From contig NZ_CALLDG010000073.1 in assembly GCF_937999985.1 (NCBI RefSeq), positions 1 to 20,032 on the forward strand: a DNA stretch of 20,032 bases, written 5' to 3'. The notes beneath the pieces are model-generated. The model saw only the letters and a program-made list of their open reading frames with translations. It had not been told where the DNA came from and searched no databases. This document shows positions 1-6,645 of the stretch, in pieces; position 1 is the stretch's first letter, and each line of letters starts with the position of its first letter. The position numbers and the translations under genes are program-made. Origin of the DNA: an uncultured Corynebacterium sp. (GTDB lineage: Bacteria > Actinomycetota > Actinomycetes > Mycobacteriales > Mycobacteriaceae).

Positions 1-509
1 ATCCGAAGCCTGAGGACCCGAAGCCTGAGGACCCGAAGCCGGAAGATCCGAAGCCTGAGGACCCGAAGCCTGAGGACCCGAAGCCGGAAGATCCGAAGCC
101 GGAGGACCCGAAGGATCCGAACGAGCCTGGCGGCTCCTCCGGTTCGGTGACCCCGAAGCCGAACCTGCCTGGCATCATCGGTTCCTTGGGAATCGGCGGG
201 GCAATCGTGGGCAGCGGATCTCACGGTTCCACCCCGAAGCCGGATCCCAAGCAGCCGGGCAAGCCAGGTAAGCCGGGCAACGCGGACAAGCCGGGCACCC
301 CTGGCAAGTCCAGCACCCCGAGCCAGTCGGGCTCTAAGGGCAGCACGTCCAGCGGCAGCACCAGCTCTCAGAAGCAGGTTGATAGCCCGCGGATGAGCAC
401 CCTGGCCTCCACCGGCGCGAACGTGCTCGGCGTGTTCGCAGTCGGCCTGGCGCTGATCATCGGCGCCATCCCGCTGCTGCGCCGCCGCCGCGAAGAAGGC
501 GAGGCCTAA
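1..509 (+). CDS. Cell-wall-anchored surface protein, C-terminal part (LAxTG type)
   Basis: This is the 3' end of a gene that begins before the window; the open frame runs from base 3 to a TAA at 507-509. The visible protein opens with seven PKPED pentapeptides, then a Pro/Gly/Ser/Lys-rich stretch including GKPGKPG-like repeats, typical of a wall-spanning stalk. It ends with LASTG, a hydrophobic segment (about 20 residues, VLGVFAVGLALIIGAIPLL) and an RRRREEGEA tail, which is the classic sortase sorting signal. The second residue is Ala rather than Pro. LAxTG signals are known substrates of class E housekeeping sortases in high-GC Gram-positives. The protein is therefore probably linked covalently to peptidoglycan with its missing N-terminal domain outward. 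Its binding function cannot be told from this part. A strong terminator follows at 572-609. Confidence 0.85.
   Translation, partial: PKPEDPKPEDPKPEDPKPEDPKPEDPKPEDPKPEDPKDPNEPGGSSGSVTPKPNLPGIIGSLGIGGAIVGSGSHGSTPKPDPKQPGKPGKPGNADKPGTPGKSSTPSQSGSKGSTSSGSTSSQKQVDSPRMSTLASTGANVLGVFAVGLALIIGAIPLLRRRREEGEA
3..107 (+). repeat. Seven tandem 15-bp repeats coding for PKPED
   Basis: Seven in-frame 15-bp units start at 3, 18, 33, 48, 63, 78 and 93. There are two main variants, CCGAAGCCTGAGGAC and CCGAAGCCGGAAGAT, and the order A-A-B-A-A-B followed by a hybrid suggests a 45-bp higher-order unit that was duplicated. More copies may lie before the window. The in-frame length allows copy-number change without loss of reading frame. 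Confidence 0.95.
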
Positions 510-571
510 CCGCCACTAGCGTTCAGCGCTAGCGCCTAGCGGAACAGCCAGTCCTGGGCAGTCCCGCGAAA

Positions 572-609
572 GAAAGGGCGACTACCAACACAACGGTGGT
601 CGCCCTTTC
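572..609 (+). terminator. Rho-independent terminator of the surface-protein gene
   Basis: A 15-bp stem pairs 572-586 with 595-609 (one G-T wobble inside) around an 8-nt loop. The 11-bp outer part, GAAAGGGCGAC with GTCGCCCTTTC, is perfect, and the stem ends in TTTC with only a short T tract. It lies 62 nt after the surface-protein stop and ahead of the next gene. Confidence 0.85.
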
Positions 610-646
610 GCACATTTGCCACCGCTTCGTGGCAGAATGACAACTT

Positions 647-1453
647 ATGGAACTGGTAGTGCTGGGATGCTCCGGAAGCGTTGAAGGGCCCGATAGCGCC
701 GCGTCGGGATACATCGTCCGCGACAAAACTACAGACACCCCCGACCTACTCCTCGACTGCGGCCCCGGCGTACTCAGCGCCATGCAACGCGCCGAAGACA
801 TCGACCCCGCTGCCTGCCACGTCGCCTTCAGCCACATGCACGCCGACCACTGCCTAGACTTCCCCTCACTCCTCGTCTGGCGCAGATTCCACCCCACCAC
901 ACCCGCCCCACACCGCCACCAACTACTCGGCCCCGCCATCGCCCACCGCCACCTCTCCGCAGCCGGCGCCGACGCACCCGAGCGCCCCGACGACTTCACC
1001 GACACCTTCGACATCAACGTCTACAAGGCAGGCGAGGGTCTTTTCGACGCCACCACGTACCCAGCCCACCCCATCGGTCCATTCACCCTCTACGCCGCCA
1101 CCGCCGTACACCCCACAGAGGCCTACCTACTGCGCGTGGAAGACAACGCAGGTAACTCCCTGGTGTACTCGGGGGACACTGCCTGGACCGACAACCTGGC
1201 CCACATCGCAGCGGGCGCAGACGTATTCCTCTGCGAAGCCACCTGGGGCGAAAATGCAGAAGGTCAGCCCAGCGGCATGCATATCTCCGGCGAAGACGCA
1301 GGCCGTGCGGCACAGGCAGCGGGCGTGGGCAAGCTCGTGCTCACCCACATCCCGCCGTGGGGCGATGCAGACGCAGCGGTCCGCGGCGCGGCCCGCCACT
1401 ACGACGGCGAGATCCTCGTCGCCCGCCCAGGCATGCGCCTAACCGTCGGCTAG
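647..1453 (+). CDS. Metallo-beta-lactamase-fold hydrolase (Rv1339-like, probable cyclic-nucleotide phosphodiesterase)
   Basis: The 268-aa protein has the metal-binding motif HxHxDH at residues 63-68 (HMHADH), a later SGDTAW segment supplying the bridging aspartate, and a C-terminal THIPPW histidine, all in the order of the RNase Z/metallo-beta-lactamase superfamily. It is followed by rph and rdgB, the arrangement of M. tuberculosis Rv1339-Rv1340-Rv1341. Rv1339 has been described as an atypical class II cAMP phosphodiesterase, so cyclic-nucleotide hydrolysis in the cytoplasm is the best guess; other small phosphodiester substrates remain possible. The ATG has no clear ribosome site, but CAGAAT lies 8 nt before it, so a leaderless transcript is possible. 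There is no signal peptide. Confidence 0.85.
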   Translation: MELVVLGCSGSVEGPDSAASGYIVRDKTTDTPDLLLDCGPGVLSAMQRAEDIDPAACHVAFSHMHADHCLDFPSLLVWRRFHPTTPAPHRHQLLGPAIAHRHLSAAGADAPERPDDFTDTFDINVYKAGEGLFDATTYPAHPIGPFTLYAATAVHPTEAYLLRVEDNAGNSLVYSGDTAWTDNLAHIAAGADVFLCEATWGENAEGQPSGMHISGEDAGRAAQAAGVGKLVLTHIPPWGDADAAVRGAARHYDGEILVARPGMRLTVG

Positions 1454-1515
1454 GAGCCAAAGCGCAAGCAAAGCGGGGGATAACCGTCGGAGGGTAGCCC
1501 GTCCGGGGCGGCTAG

Positions 1516-1521
1516 TAAACT
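1516..1521 (+). promoter_or_regulatory. Candidate -10 box for leaderless rph transcription
   Basis: TAAACT fits the actinobacterial TANNNT pattern and ends 8 nt before the rph ATG. No ribosome site is visible between them. This spacing puts the transcript start at or next to the A of the start codon. Confidence 0.4.
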
Positions 1522-1529
1522 TAAGCCCC

Positions 1530-2300
1530 ATGACGGAAACCAACGTAGAAAACACCTCCAACGCAGGCAGCAACTTCACCCGCGCCGACGGCCGTGCCAC
1601 CAACGAGCTACGTCCGGTGCGTATCACCCGCGGTTTCACCAGCAACCCCGCAGGCAGTGTGCTGGTGGAATTCGGCAACACCCGAGTCATGTGCACCGCC
1701 AGCGTGCAGGAAGGCGTGCCGCGCTTCAAGAAGGATTCCGGCGAGGGGTGGCTGACCGCCGAGTACGCGATGCTGCCCGCCTCTACCCACGAGCGCATGC
1801 CGCGCGAATCCATGAAGGGCAAGGTCAAGGGGCGCACCCAGGAAATCTCCCGCCTGGTCGGCCGCGCACTGCGCGCCGCCGTGGACCTGAAGGAACTGGG
1901 GGAGAACACTATCAACATCGACTGCGACGTTCTGCAGGCCGACGGCGGCACCCGCACCGCAGCCATCACCGGCGCCTACGTGGCTCTGGCTGATGCGCTG
2001 GCCGTGCTGCAAGCTAGGGGCGTCGTACCAGGGCAACCGCTACGCGCACCCGTCGCCGCAGTATCCGTGGGCATCATCGACGGCGTGCCGTGCCTCGACC
2101 TGCCGTATGAGGAAGACTCGCGGGCGGACGTGGACATGAACGTGGCGATGACGGCCGAGGGTCGCTTCGTGGAAATCCAGGGCACCGGCGAGAACGCGGA
2201 GTTCACGCGTGAGGAGCTGAACACCCTGCTGGACCTGGCCGAAGGCGGTCTGCGCGAGCTCATCGAGGCGCAGCGGGCGGCGCTGGCGCAGGAACTCTAG
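1530..2300 (+). CDS. rph: Ribonuclease PH
   Basis: RNase PH is a phosphorolytic 3'-5' exoribonuclease that trims tRNA precursors, using phosphate to release nucleoside diphosphates. The family begins at about residue 17 with TRADGRATNELRPVRI and continues with the conserved GSVLVEFGNTRVMCTASV segment, the RxSxKGKxKGRTQEISRLVGR region, the INIDCDVLQADGGTRTAAITG phosphate-binding region, and EIQGTGE near residue 215. At 256 aa it is slightly longer than the usual 240, because of a polar 16-residue N-terminal extension. Codons in this extension look normal and no better internal start is visible. It lies 76 nt after the hydrolase and 41 nt before rdgB, an old partnership in actinobacteria. Confidence 0.97.
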   Translation: MTETNVENTSNAGSNFTRADGRATNELRPVRITRGFTSNPAGSVLVEFGNTRVMCTASVQEGVPRFKKDSGEGWLTAEYAMLPASTHERMPRESMKGKVKGRTQEISRLVGRALRAAVDLKELGENTINIDCDVLQADGGTRTAAITGAYVALADALAVLQARGVVPGQPLRAPVAAVSVGIIDGVPCLDLPYEEDSRADVDMNVAMTAEGRFVEIQGTGENAEFTREELNTLLDLAEGGLRELIEAQRAALAQEL

Positions 2301-2341
2301 AGCAGCAGAAGCAAACGCGACAAGAGAAGGGGAGTAGCACC

Positions 2342-2995
2342 GTGCGGGTACTGGTGGCCTCAAGGAATAAGAAGAAGCTGGCGGAGCTGAACCGCATGCT
2401 GGAAGCGGCGAACGTGACCGGCATCGAACTCGTTGGACTGGGGGACGTGCCGGAATACCCGGAAACCCCGGAAACCGGCGCGACGTTCGTAGACAACGCG
2501 CGGATTAAAACCAACGACGGCGTGCACCACACCGGCCTGCCGACGATTGCCGATGATTCCGGGCTTGCCGTCGATGCACTGAACGGTATGCCGGGTGTGC
2601 TGAGCGCCCGGTGGTCCGGCGACCACGGCGACGACAAAGCCAATAACGACCTGTTGCTGGCGCAGATGGGGGACGTGCCGGACGAGCGGCGTGGGGCGCA
2701 CTTCGTATCCTCCTGCGTGTTGCAGCTGCCCGCCGACGTCGCGGCAGAGCGCGGCATGGACGCCGAATACGCCGTGGAAGGGCGTTGGTACGGCCGGGTG
2801 CTGCGCGCCGAGCAGGGCGAGGGCGGCTTTGGCTACGACCCGCTGTTCGCCCCTGACGAGCTACCGGAAGGCCAGGAAGAACAACTGGCCGGTAAGTCCG
2901 CAGGCGAGCTGACGGCGGATCAAAAGGATGCCGTCTCCCACCGTGGCAAGGCTCTACGCCAGCTGGTGGAGATCCTGGCGCAACTGGCGGATTAA
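2342..2995 (+). CDS. rdgB: dITP/XTP pyrophosphatase (Ham1/RdgB)
   Basis: This is a house-cleaning nucleotide pyrophosphatase that converts dITP, ITP and XTP to monophosphates and keeps deaminated purines out of DNA and RNA. The N-terminus reads VLVASRNKKKLAEL, which matches the SxNxxK substrate motif. The DDSGLAVDALNGMPGVLSARW block is the family signature with the catalytic Asp. GGFGYDPLF and the late SHRGKAL segment match the base-recognition regions. The length of 217 aa is slightly above the usual 200, from an insertion around residues 115-145. The start is GTG, with the ribosome site AAGGGGAG at 2327-2334. It follows rph closely and is probably in the same operon. Confidence 0.95.
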   Translation: MRVLVASRNKKKLAELNRMLEAANVTGIELVGLGDVPEYPETPETGATFVDNARIKTNDGVHHTGLPTIADDSGLAVDALNGMPGVLSARWSGDHGDDKANNDLLLAQMGDVPDERRGAHFVSSCVLQLPADVAAERGMDAEYAVEGRWYGRVLRAEQGEGGFGYDPLFAPDELPEGQEEQLAGKSAGELTADQKDAVSHRGKALRQLVEILAQLAD

Positions 2996-3111
2996 AGAGC
3001 CAGGCCGGGTGCTCAGCACGCCGCCCAGCACGCCTCTAAGCCCGGCGCCCCGCCGCCGCGTACGGCGTTCAGTGCGCAGCAAGGCTAGGCGCCGGGCGTG
3101 TGCGACCCACG

Positions 3112-3117
3112 TATGAT
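3112..3117 (+). promoter_or_regulatory. -10 box (TATGAT) of the amidohydrolase gene
   Basis: TATGAT differs from the consensus at one base and would start a transcript near 3124, giving a leader of about 57 nt before the GTG at 3181. No good -35 is seen. Because this box lies inside any longer upstream reading of the gene, it supports the downstream start. Confidence 0.5.
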
Positions 3118-3180
3118 GGGGCAAGGCAAGCCCGAACATGTAACCCAAAGAAACAACAAACCAGCGAAAGGATTCCCCGC

Positions 3181-4575
3181 GTGACCGCCCCCGGCACAGA
3201 CAGTGACCAGGCCACCTATAGCCCCACCAGCCCCAGCGGCATCGTGGCCGGGTCGCAGGCCGACCTCAGCTGGATGGAAGACGTGTACAAGTTCTTCCAC
3301 CAGCACCCCGAACTCTCGGGAGCGGAGGAAGTCACCGCGCAGCGGATCGCCAAGGAGCTGGAAAACTTCCCGGACTGGGAGATCACCACGAACATCGGCG
3401 GCTACGGCATCACCGCCGTGCTGGAAAACGGCGACGGGCCGACAGTGCTGATGCGCGCTGACTTCGATGGCCTGCCCGTCGCGGAGAAAACCGGCGTGGA
3501 CTACGCCTCTACGTACTCCCAACTCAACGCGTCCGGCGAGCGCGTGGCAACCATGCACGCCTGCGGCCACGACCAGCACACCACCAGCCTGCTGGGAGCC
3601 ATGCGCATCCTGACCGAAGAGCGCGCCCACTGGTCCGGCACGGTGGTGGCACTATTCCAGCCGGCCGAAGAGGCGTCCATCGGCGCACACAAGATGGTCT
3701 CCGACGGTTTGGGCGGCATCATCCCCCGGCCCGACGTCTGCCTGGCGCAACACATCGTCGCCGGACCGGCGGGCCAGGTGTACTCCGCACCCGGCCCTGT
3801 GATGACGTCCTCCACCACCATCGAAATCACCCTCCACGGCCGTGGCGCGCACGCCTCCATGCCGCACCGTTCCGTCGACCCGGTGGTGCTGGCAGCCTCG
3901 ACGGTGATGAAACTACAGACAATCGTTTCTCGCGAAGTTCCGCCGAATAAATTCGCGGTGATTACCGTCGCCTCGGTGGAAGCAGGTAAGGCGAACAACG
4001 TGATCCCCGACTCCGCGAAGATCTCCCTATCCTGCCGCTTCTACGACGAAGAGCTGCGTCAGAAGTGCGTGGATGCCATCAAGCGCGTGGTACGTGCCGA
4101 GGCCATGGCCGCGGGTGCCGACCGCGAGCCGGACTTCAAATTCGTTGGCTTGCTAGGCGCTACCGACAACGCACCCGAGGTCTACGACGTTGTCCGCCCC
4201 CACTTCGATCACACCTTCGGCGAGGATTCCCTAGAGATGGAACCCTGGACAGCCTCCGAGGACTTCTCCGTGATCCCGAAGTCCTTCGGCTGCCCCTACA
4301 TGCTTTGGACCATCGGCATCACTCCGCGCCGTCAGTGGCAGCGCGCTGAATCCGCCGGGCGGCTGGATATCGACATCCCCACCAACCACAACCCAGGCTT
4401 CCTGCCGGACCTATCCACCCTGCAGGTCTCCACGCGCGCGGCGGCCGTTGCGATCCTGGCCTGCCTGCAATCCGAGTGGGAGAAGCCGGAGGCCGAGCCA
4501 CACGCGATGGGCGCGCCCGTGCCTACCGACGAGGAGATCGACGCAGTCGCCGTGGAGACCTCGCTGGTCGAGTAG
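3181..4575 (+). CDS. M20 family amidohydrolase / aminoacylase
   Basis: This 464-aa cytoplasmic metalloenzyme belongs to peptidase family M20, subfamily D type (hippurate hydrolase, N-acyl amino acid hydrolase). These enzymes cleave the amide bond between an acyl group and an amino acid. The metal-binding HACGHD motif is at residues 126-131 (Cys128, His130). It is followed by FQPAEE (catalytic Glu region), an AQHI histidine, the GRGAHASMPH dimerisation-domain signature and a late TASEDFS motif. GTG 3181 was chosen because AAAGGA at 3167-3172 sits 8 nt ahead and a -10 box lies at 3112; a longer reading from 3100 is possible but unlikely. It interrupts an otherwise conserved block (rph-rdgB-DUF3817). 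The odour-forming acylglutamine aminoacylase AgaA of axillary corynebacteria is an M20 relative, but substrate cannot be assigned here. Confidence 0.88.
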   Translation: MTAPGTDSDQATYSPTSPSGIVAGSQADLSWMEDVYKFFHQHPELSGAEEVTAQRIAKELENFPDWEITTNIGGYGITAVLENGDGPTVLMRADFDGLPVAEKTGVDYASTYSQLNASGERVATMHACGHDQHTTSLLGAMRILTEERAHWSGTVVALFQPAEEASIGAHKMVSDGLGGIIPRPDVCLAQHIVAGPAGQVYSAPGPVMTSSTTIEITLHGRGAHASMPHRSVDPVVLAASTVMKLQTIVSREVPPNKFAVITVASVEAGKANNVIPDSAKISLSCRFYDEELRQKCVDAIKRVVRAEAMAAGADREPDFKFVGLLGATDNAPEVYDVVRPHFDHTFGEDSLEMEPWTASEDFSVIPKSFGCPYMLWTIGITPRRQWQRAESAGRLDIDIPTNHNPGFLPDLSTLQVSTRAAAVAILACLQSEWEKPEAEPHAMGAPVPTDEEIDAVAVETSLVE

Positions 4576-4602
4576 CCGCGCCGCTGCGCTCAGCGCGCGC
4601 CG

Positions 4603-4968
4603 CTAGTCCAGCTGGAACGCGGCCTTAACCTCGTCGCGGCGCCACTTTTCCACGATGAAGCTCAGGAAAGGCACCACACCCGCCAGCATCGTGGTAACCC
4701 ACTTCGACGGCTCCCAACGCGCCTTCGTGCCCAGATCCAGGCAGGAAATCACGTACACCATAAACACCAAGCCGTGCGCCGGGCCGATGTAGCTAAACCA
4801 TTCCGGCGCATTCTCGCTGCCGAGGATCAGATATTTAACAATCATCTCCACCAGCAGAATCAGCAGCCAAATACCCGTCACCACTGCCGCCACGGAGTAA
4901 AACCTCAGCGACTTCGCCACGCGCGCCCGGCGTTCCGGGTGGATAGCAGGGGTCTGCTCGTTGGTCAT
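4603..4968 (-). CDS. DUF3817 membrane protein (Rv1342c-like)
   Basis: The 121-aa protein has three predicted membrane helices, at about residues 24-48, 63-80 and 92-108, after a short polar N-terminus. The sequence FYSVAAVVTGIWLLILL, followed by GPAHGLVFMVYVI and a C-terminal TTMLAGVVPFLSFIVEKW, is typical of DUF3817 (YdzA-type) integral membrane proteins. Function is unknown. Its start lies 3 nt from the stop of the upstream gene on the same strand, with a ribosome site (GAAAGGGC) inside that gene's last codons, so the two are translationally coupled. It converges on the amidohydrolase gene with only 27 nt between the stops. Confidence 0.85.
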   Translation of the reverse strand: MTNEQTPAIHPERRARVAKSLRFYSVAAVVTGIWLLILLVEMIVKYLILGSENAPEWFSYIGPAHGLVFMVYVISCLDLGTKARWEPSKWVTTMLAGVVPFLSFIVEKWRRDEVKAAFQLD

Positions 4969-4971
4969 TGC

Positions 4972-5415
4972 TTAGTGCCCTTTCTGGTCTTTTTTCTTGC
5001 GCTCGTTATTTTTGGACGCCCTCATGCGCGCCCGCTCGCGCCTATCATCTACCCAAATATCCTCAGTATCTTCGGCACGCTCTTCGGCCTGCAGGAAGTC
5101 TTCCGGCACCTCGGTGATCTCATCGGGCGGCAGGGTAGGGGCTGCTGGGGCTTCGTCTCCCAGCAGGCGCTCCTTTTCGTACTGGATGTACTTGCGGTAC
5201 GCCACGACGAAGAAGATGCCGAAGATCGGCCACTGGATGGCATAGCCCAGGTTCTGGAAGCTACCGCCGTTGGACTGCCAACGATCCCACTGCCACCACG
5301 CCAGCAGGAGGGTGGCAATGACCGCCAGGATTAGGAAGATGATTTGGATGATGCGAACGCGCAGCGGAAACGGGTGGGCGGGTGCCTTGCCGTCATTGTC
5401 TGAGTGTTCGTTCAC
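4972..5415 (-). CDS. Small two-helix membrane protein (Rv1343c/LprD position)
   Basis: The 147-aa protein has two membrane helices, at about residues 20-43 and 58-74, and a long, strongly charged C-terminal tail rich in Glu/Asp and then Arg/Lys (RRERARMRASKNNERKKKDQKGH). There is no lipobox. Its place next to the DUF3817 gene matches M. tuberculosis Rv1343c, so it is likely a positional homologue, though function is unknown in both. The start is GTG. TAGAAT lies 8 nt upstream and no ribosome site is seen, so the mRNA is probably leaderless. It leads a two-gene operon with the DUF3817 gene. Confidence 0.8.
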   Translation of the reverse strand: MNEHSDNDGKAPAHPFPLRVRIIQIIFLILAVIATLLLAWWQWDRWQSNGGSFQNLGYAIQWPIFGIFFVVAYRKYIQYEKERLLGDEAPAAPTLPPDEITEVPEDFLQAEERAEDTEDIWVDDRRERARMRASKNNERKKKDQKGH

Positions 5416-5423
5416 ACCGAAAC

Positions 5424-5429
5424 ATTCTA
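5424..5429 (-). promoter_or_regulatory. -10 box (TAGAAT) for the two-gene membrane-protein operon
   Basis: On the minus strand, TAGAAT is preceded at 17 bp by TTAGGC as a weak -35, and ends 8 nt before the GTG at 5415. This fits a leaderless transcript. Confidence 0.5.
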
Positions 5430-5477
5430 CCTGTACTGCCTGTTCCGCCTAATTTCTTTTCACACCGGATCGCTTGC

Positions 5478-5483
5478 TAGCAT
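5478..5483 (+). promoter_or_regulatory. Candidate -10 box upstream of tRNA-Leu
   Basis: TAGCAT fits TANNNT and would start a transcript near 5490, just before the hairpin that abuts the tRNA. The -35 region is a poor match (TTTTCA at 5457 with a short spacer). Confidence 0.3.
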
Positions 5484-5492
5484 GAAGGGGGA

Positions 5493-5516
5493 AACGCGGT
5501 TGTCCGCGTTCTTTTT
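5493..5516 (+). terminator. Terminator-like hairpin directly before tRNA-Leu
   Basis: AACGCGG (5493-5499) pairs perfectly with CCGCGTT (5504-5510) over a TTGT loop and is followed by CTTTTT, which ends at the first base of the tRNA. The T tract is on the plus strand, so it would act on transcripts heading into the tRNA. No plus-strand gene ends here, which makes its role unclear. Confidence 0.6.
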
Positions 5517-5598
<82 letters not shown>

Positions 5599-5608
5599 CA
5601 AAATTTTT

Positions 5609-5645
5609 CAGCCCCGCAGCACTGCCCGTCTGTGTCGTGGGGCTG
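5609..5645 (+). terminator. Possible terminator after tRNA-Leu
   Basis: CAGCCCC (5609-5615) pairs with GGGGCTG (5639-5645), followed by a T/G-rich stretch (GTGTGTTTGTT). The loop is long and an alternative pairing with 5657-5672 is possible, so this is a weak call. Confidence 0.35.
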
Positions 5646-5698
5646 TGTGTTTGTTGCAGGGCTGTGCTGTGGCGCGCGTGCACGCGCACGCGCGGGTG

Positions 5699-6190
5699 CT
5701 ACAGCTCCTTGGCGATGCGCGCGACGTGGCCAGTGGCCTTCACGTTGTACTTCGCCACGGCGATCTTGCCTTCCTCGTCAATAACGAACGTGGAGCGGAT
5801 CACGCCCTGGACGATCTTCCCGTAGTTCTTCTTCTCCCCGAATGCGCCATAGCTCTCCATGACGGACTTGTCGGCGTCCGAAAGAAGAGGGAAGGTCAGC
5901 TCGTACTTATCGCGGAACTTCTCCAGAGCCTCTACCTTGTCGGGGGAGATACCGACCACGTCCACGCCCTGATCGTTGAGCTCGGTGAGGGAATCGCGGA
6001 AATCGCAGGCCTCGGTGGTGCAACCTGGAGTATCAGCCTTGGGGTAGAAGTACACGATGACCTTGCGGCCCGCGTAGTCCGCCAGGCTCACGTTCTTGCC
6101 GGAATCGCTTGGCAGGGTGAACTCCGGAGCCTTGTCGCCGACCTCAAGTCGGATGGGCTGGTTTGCGGTGGCGTTGCTGTTATCAGTCAT
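5699..6190 (-). CDS. bcp: Thioredoxin-dependent thiol peroxidase (bacterioferritin comigratory protein)
   Basis: This 163-aa peroxiredoxin of the Bcp/PrxQ class reduces hydrogen peroxide and organic hydroperoxides in the cytoplasm, and is recycled by thioredoxin. The thioredoxin-fold segment VIVYFYPKADTPGCTTEACDF carries the peroxidatic Cys57 and the resolving Cys62, five residues apart as in E. coli Bcp. The N-terminal VGDKAPEFTLPS block and central GISPD segment are also family features. The ATG at 6190 was chosen: it begins a family-length protein, and TAGGGT lies 7 nt upstream, fitting a leaderless transcript. The longer frame upstream runs through repeats and is unlikely to be coding. 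It is divergent from the DUF3618 gene, as for Rv2521/Rv2520c. Confidence 0.95.
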   Translation of the reverse strand: MTDNSNATANQPIRLEVGDKAPEFTLPSDSGKNVSLADYAGRKVIVYFYPKADTPGCTTEACDFRDSLTELNDQGVDVVGISPDKVEALEKFRDKYELTFPLLSDADKSVMESYGAFGEKKNYGKIVQGVIRSTFVIDEEGKIAVAKYNVKATGHVARIAKEL

Positions 6191-6196
6191 GCAACC

Positions 6197-6294
6197 CACC
6201 CTAGCGAAAGCGCCGGCACGCAAGCTTGCGGGAGCCGACGCACCACAGTGCACGCACATGCACGGGTGCCAATACACCCTAGCGAAAGCGCCGG
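6197..6294. repeat. Pair of 20-bp direct repeats in the bcp upstream region
   Basis: CACCCTAGCGAAAGCGCCGG occurs at 6197-6216 and again, identical, at 6275-6294, 78 bp apart. The first copy includes the likely bcp -10 box (minus-strand TAGGGT at 6198-6203). The second therefore duplicates that box and sits beside the promoter of the divergent DUF3618 gene. Confidence 0.9.
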
Positions 6295-6308
6295 AGTGTG
6301 CGATCATT

Positions 6309-6314
6309 TACAAT
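6309..6314 (+). promoter_or_regulatory. -10 box (TACAAT) for the DUF3618 gene
   Basis: TACAAT is a near-consensus -10 and would start a transcript about 35 nt before the GTG at 6357. The -35 region falls in the second 20-bp repeat (6275-6294). Confidence 0.5.
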
Positions 6315-6356
6315 GTTCGGGTAGCACTTAAACGTTCGAATAAGGGAGAAACTTCC

Positions 6357-6635
6357 GTGGCCCGTAGCATCGATGCCATCCAGCGCGACATTGAACGCAC
6401 CCGCAACCAGCTGGGACGGACGCTGGAGGAGCTGTCCGTCCGTGCGGATCCGAAGAACCTGGCGGATGACGCTCGCGGCCAGGCCGTGAACACCCTCAAG
6501 GAGCCGAAGGTGCAGATGGTCATCGGCGGCGTAGTCGCCGGTGTTGTCCTGCTGACCGCCCTGGCCGTTGGCTCCAAGCGCAAGGAAAAGAAGCAGATCA
6601 AGGAAATCCAGCGCCTGCTGGCCGCAACCCGCTAA
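6357..6635 (+). CDS. DUF3618 small membrane protein (Rv2520c-like)
   Basis: The 92-aa protein starts VARSIDAIQRDIERTRNQLGRTLEELSVRADP, which is the DUF3618 signature: an amphipathic helix ending in a conserved L.(R/D)..P motif. One membrane helix follows at about residues 56-75 (MVIGGVVAGVVLLTALAV), then a basic tail. Its function is unknown; proteins of this type sit in the inner membrane with the helix in the cytoplasm. The GTG start has AAGGGAG at 6342-6348, 8 nt ahead; longer readings from 6096 run through the promoter and repeats and can be dropped. In mycobacteria a similar protein neighbours bcp. Confidence 0.85.
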   Translation: MARSIDAIQRDIERTRNQLGRTLEELSVRADPKNLADDARGQAVNTLKEPKVQMVIGGVVAGVVLLTALAVGSKRKEKKQIKEIQRLLAATR

Positions 6636-6645
6636 GCGGGTAGCG

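Noticed and set aside
529..1017. 162-aa open frame on the minus strand across the hydrolase gene
   Set aside because: It is the antisense shadow of the metallo-beta-lactamase-fold gene, with biased Ser/Arg/Ala content and no family motif.
3100..3180. N-terminal extension of the M20 amidohydrolase
   Set aside because: The -10 box TATGAT and a good ribosome site lie inside it, placing the real start at GTG 3181.
5672..5692. GC-rich palindromic run GCGCGTGCACGCGC after bcp as a terminator
   Set aside because: It is a perfect 14-bp palindrome without a loop or T tract; simple CG/CA repetition explains it.
6191..6307. N-terminal extension of Bcp with two extra cysteines
   Set aside because: It runs through the 20-bp repeat pair and the likely promoter; Bcp proteins of family length begin at 6190.
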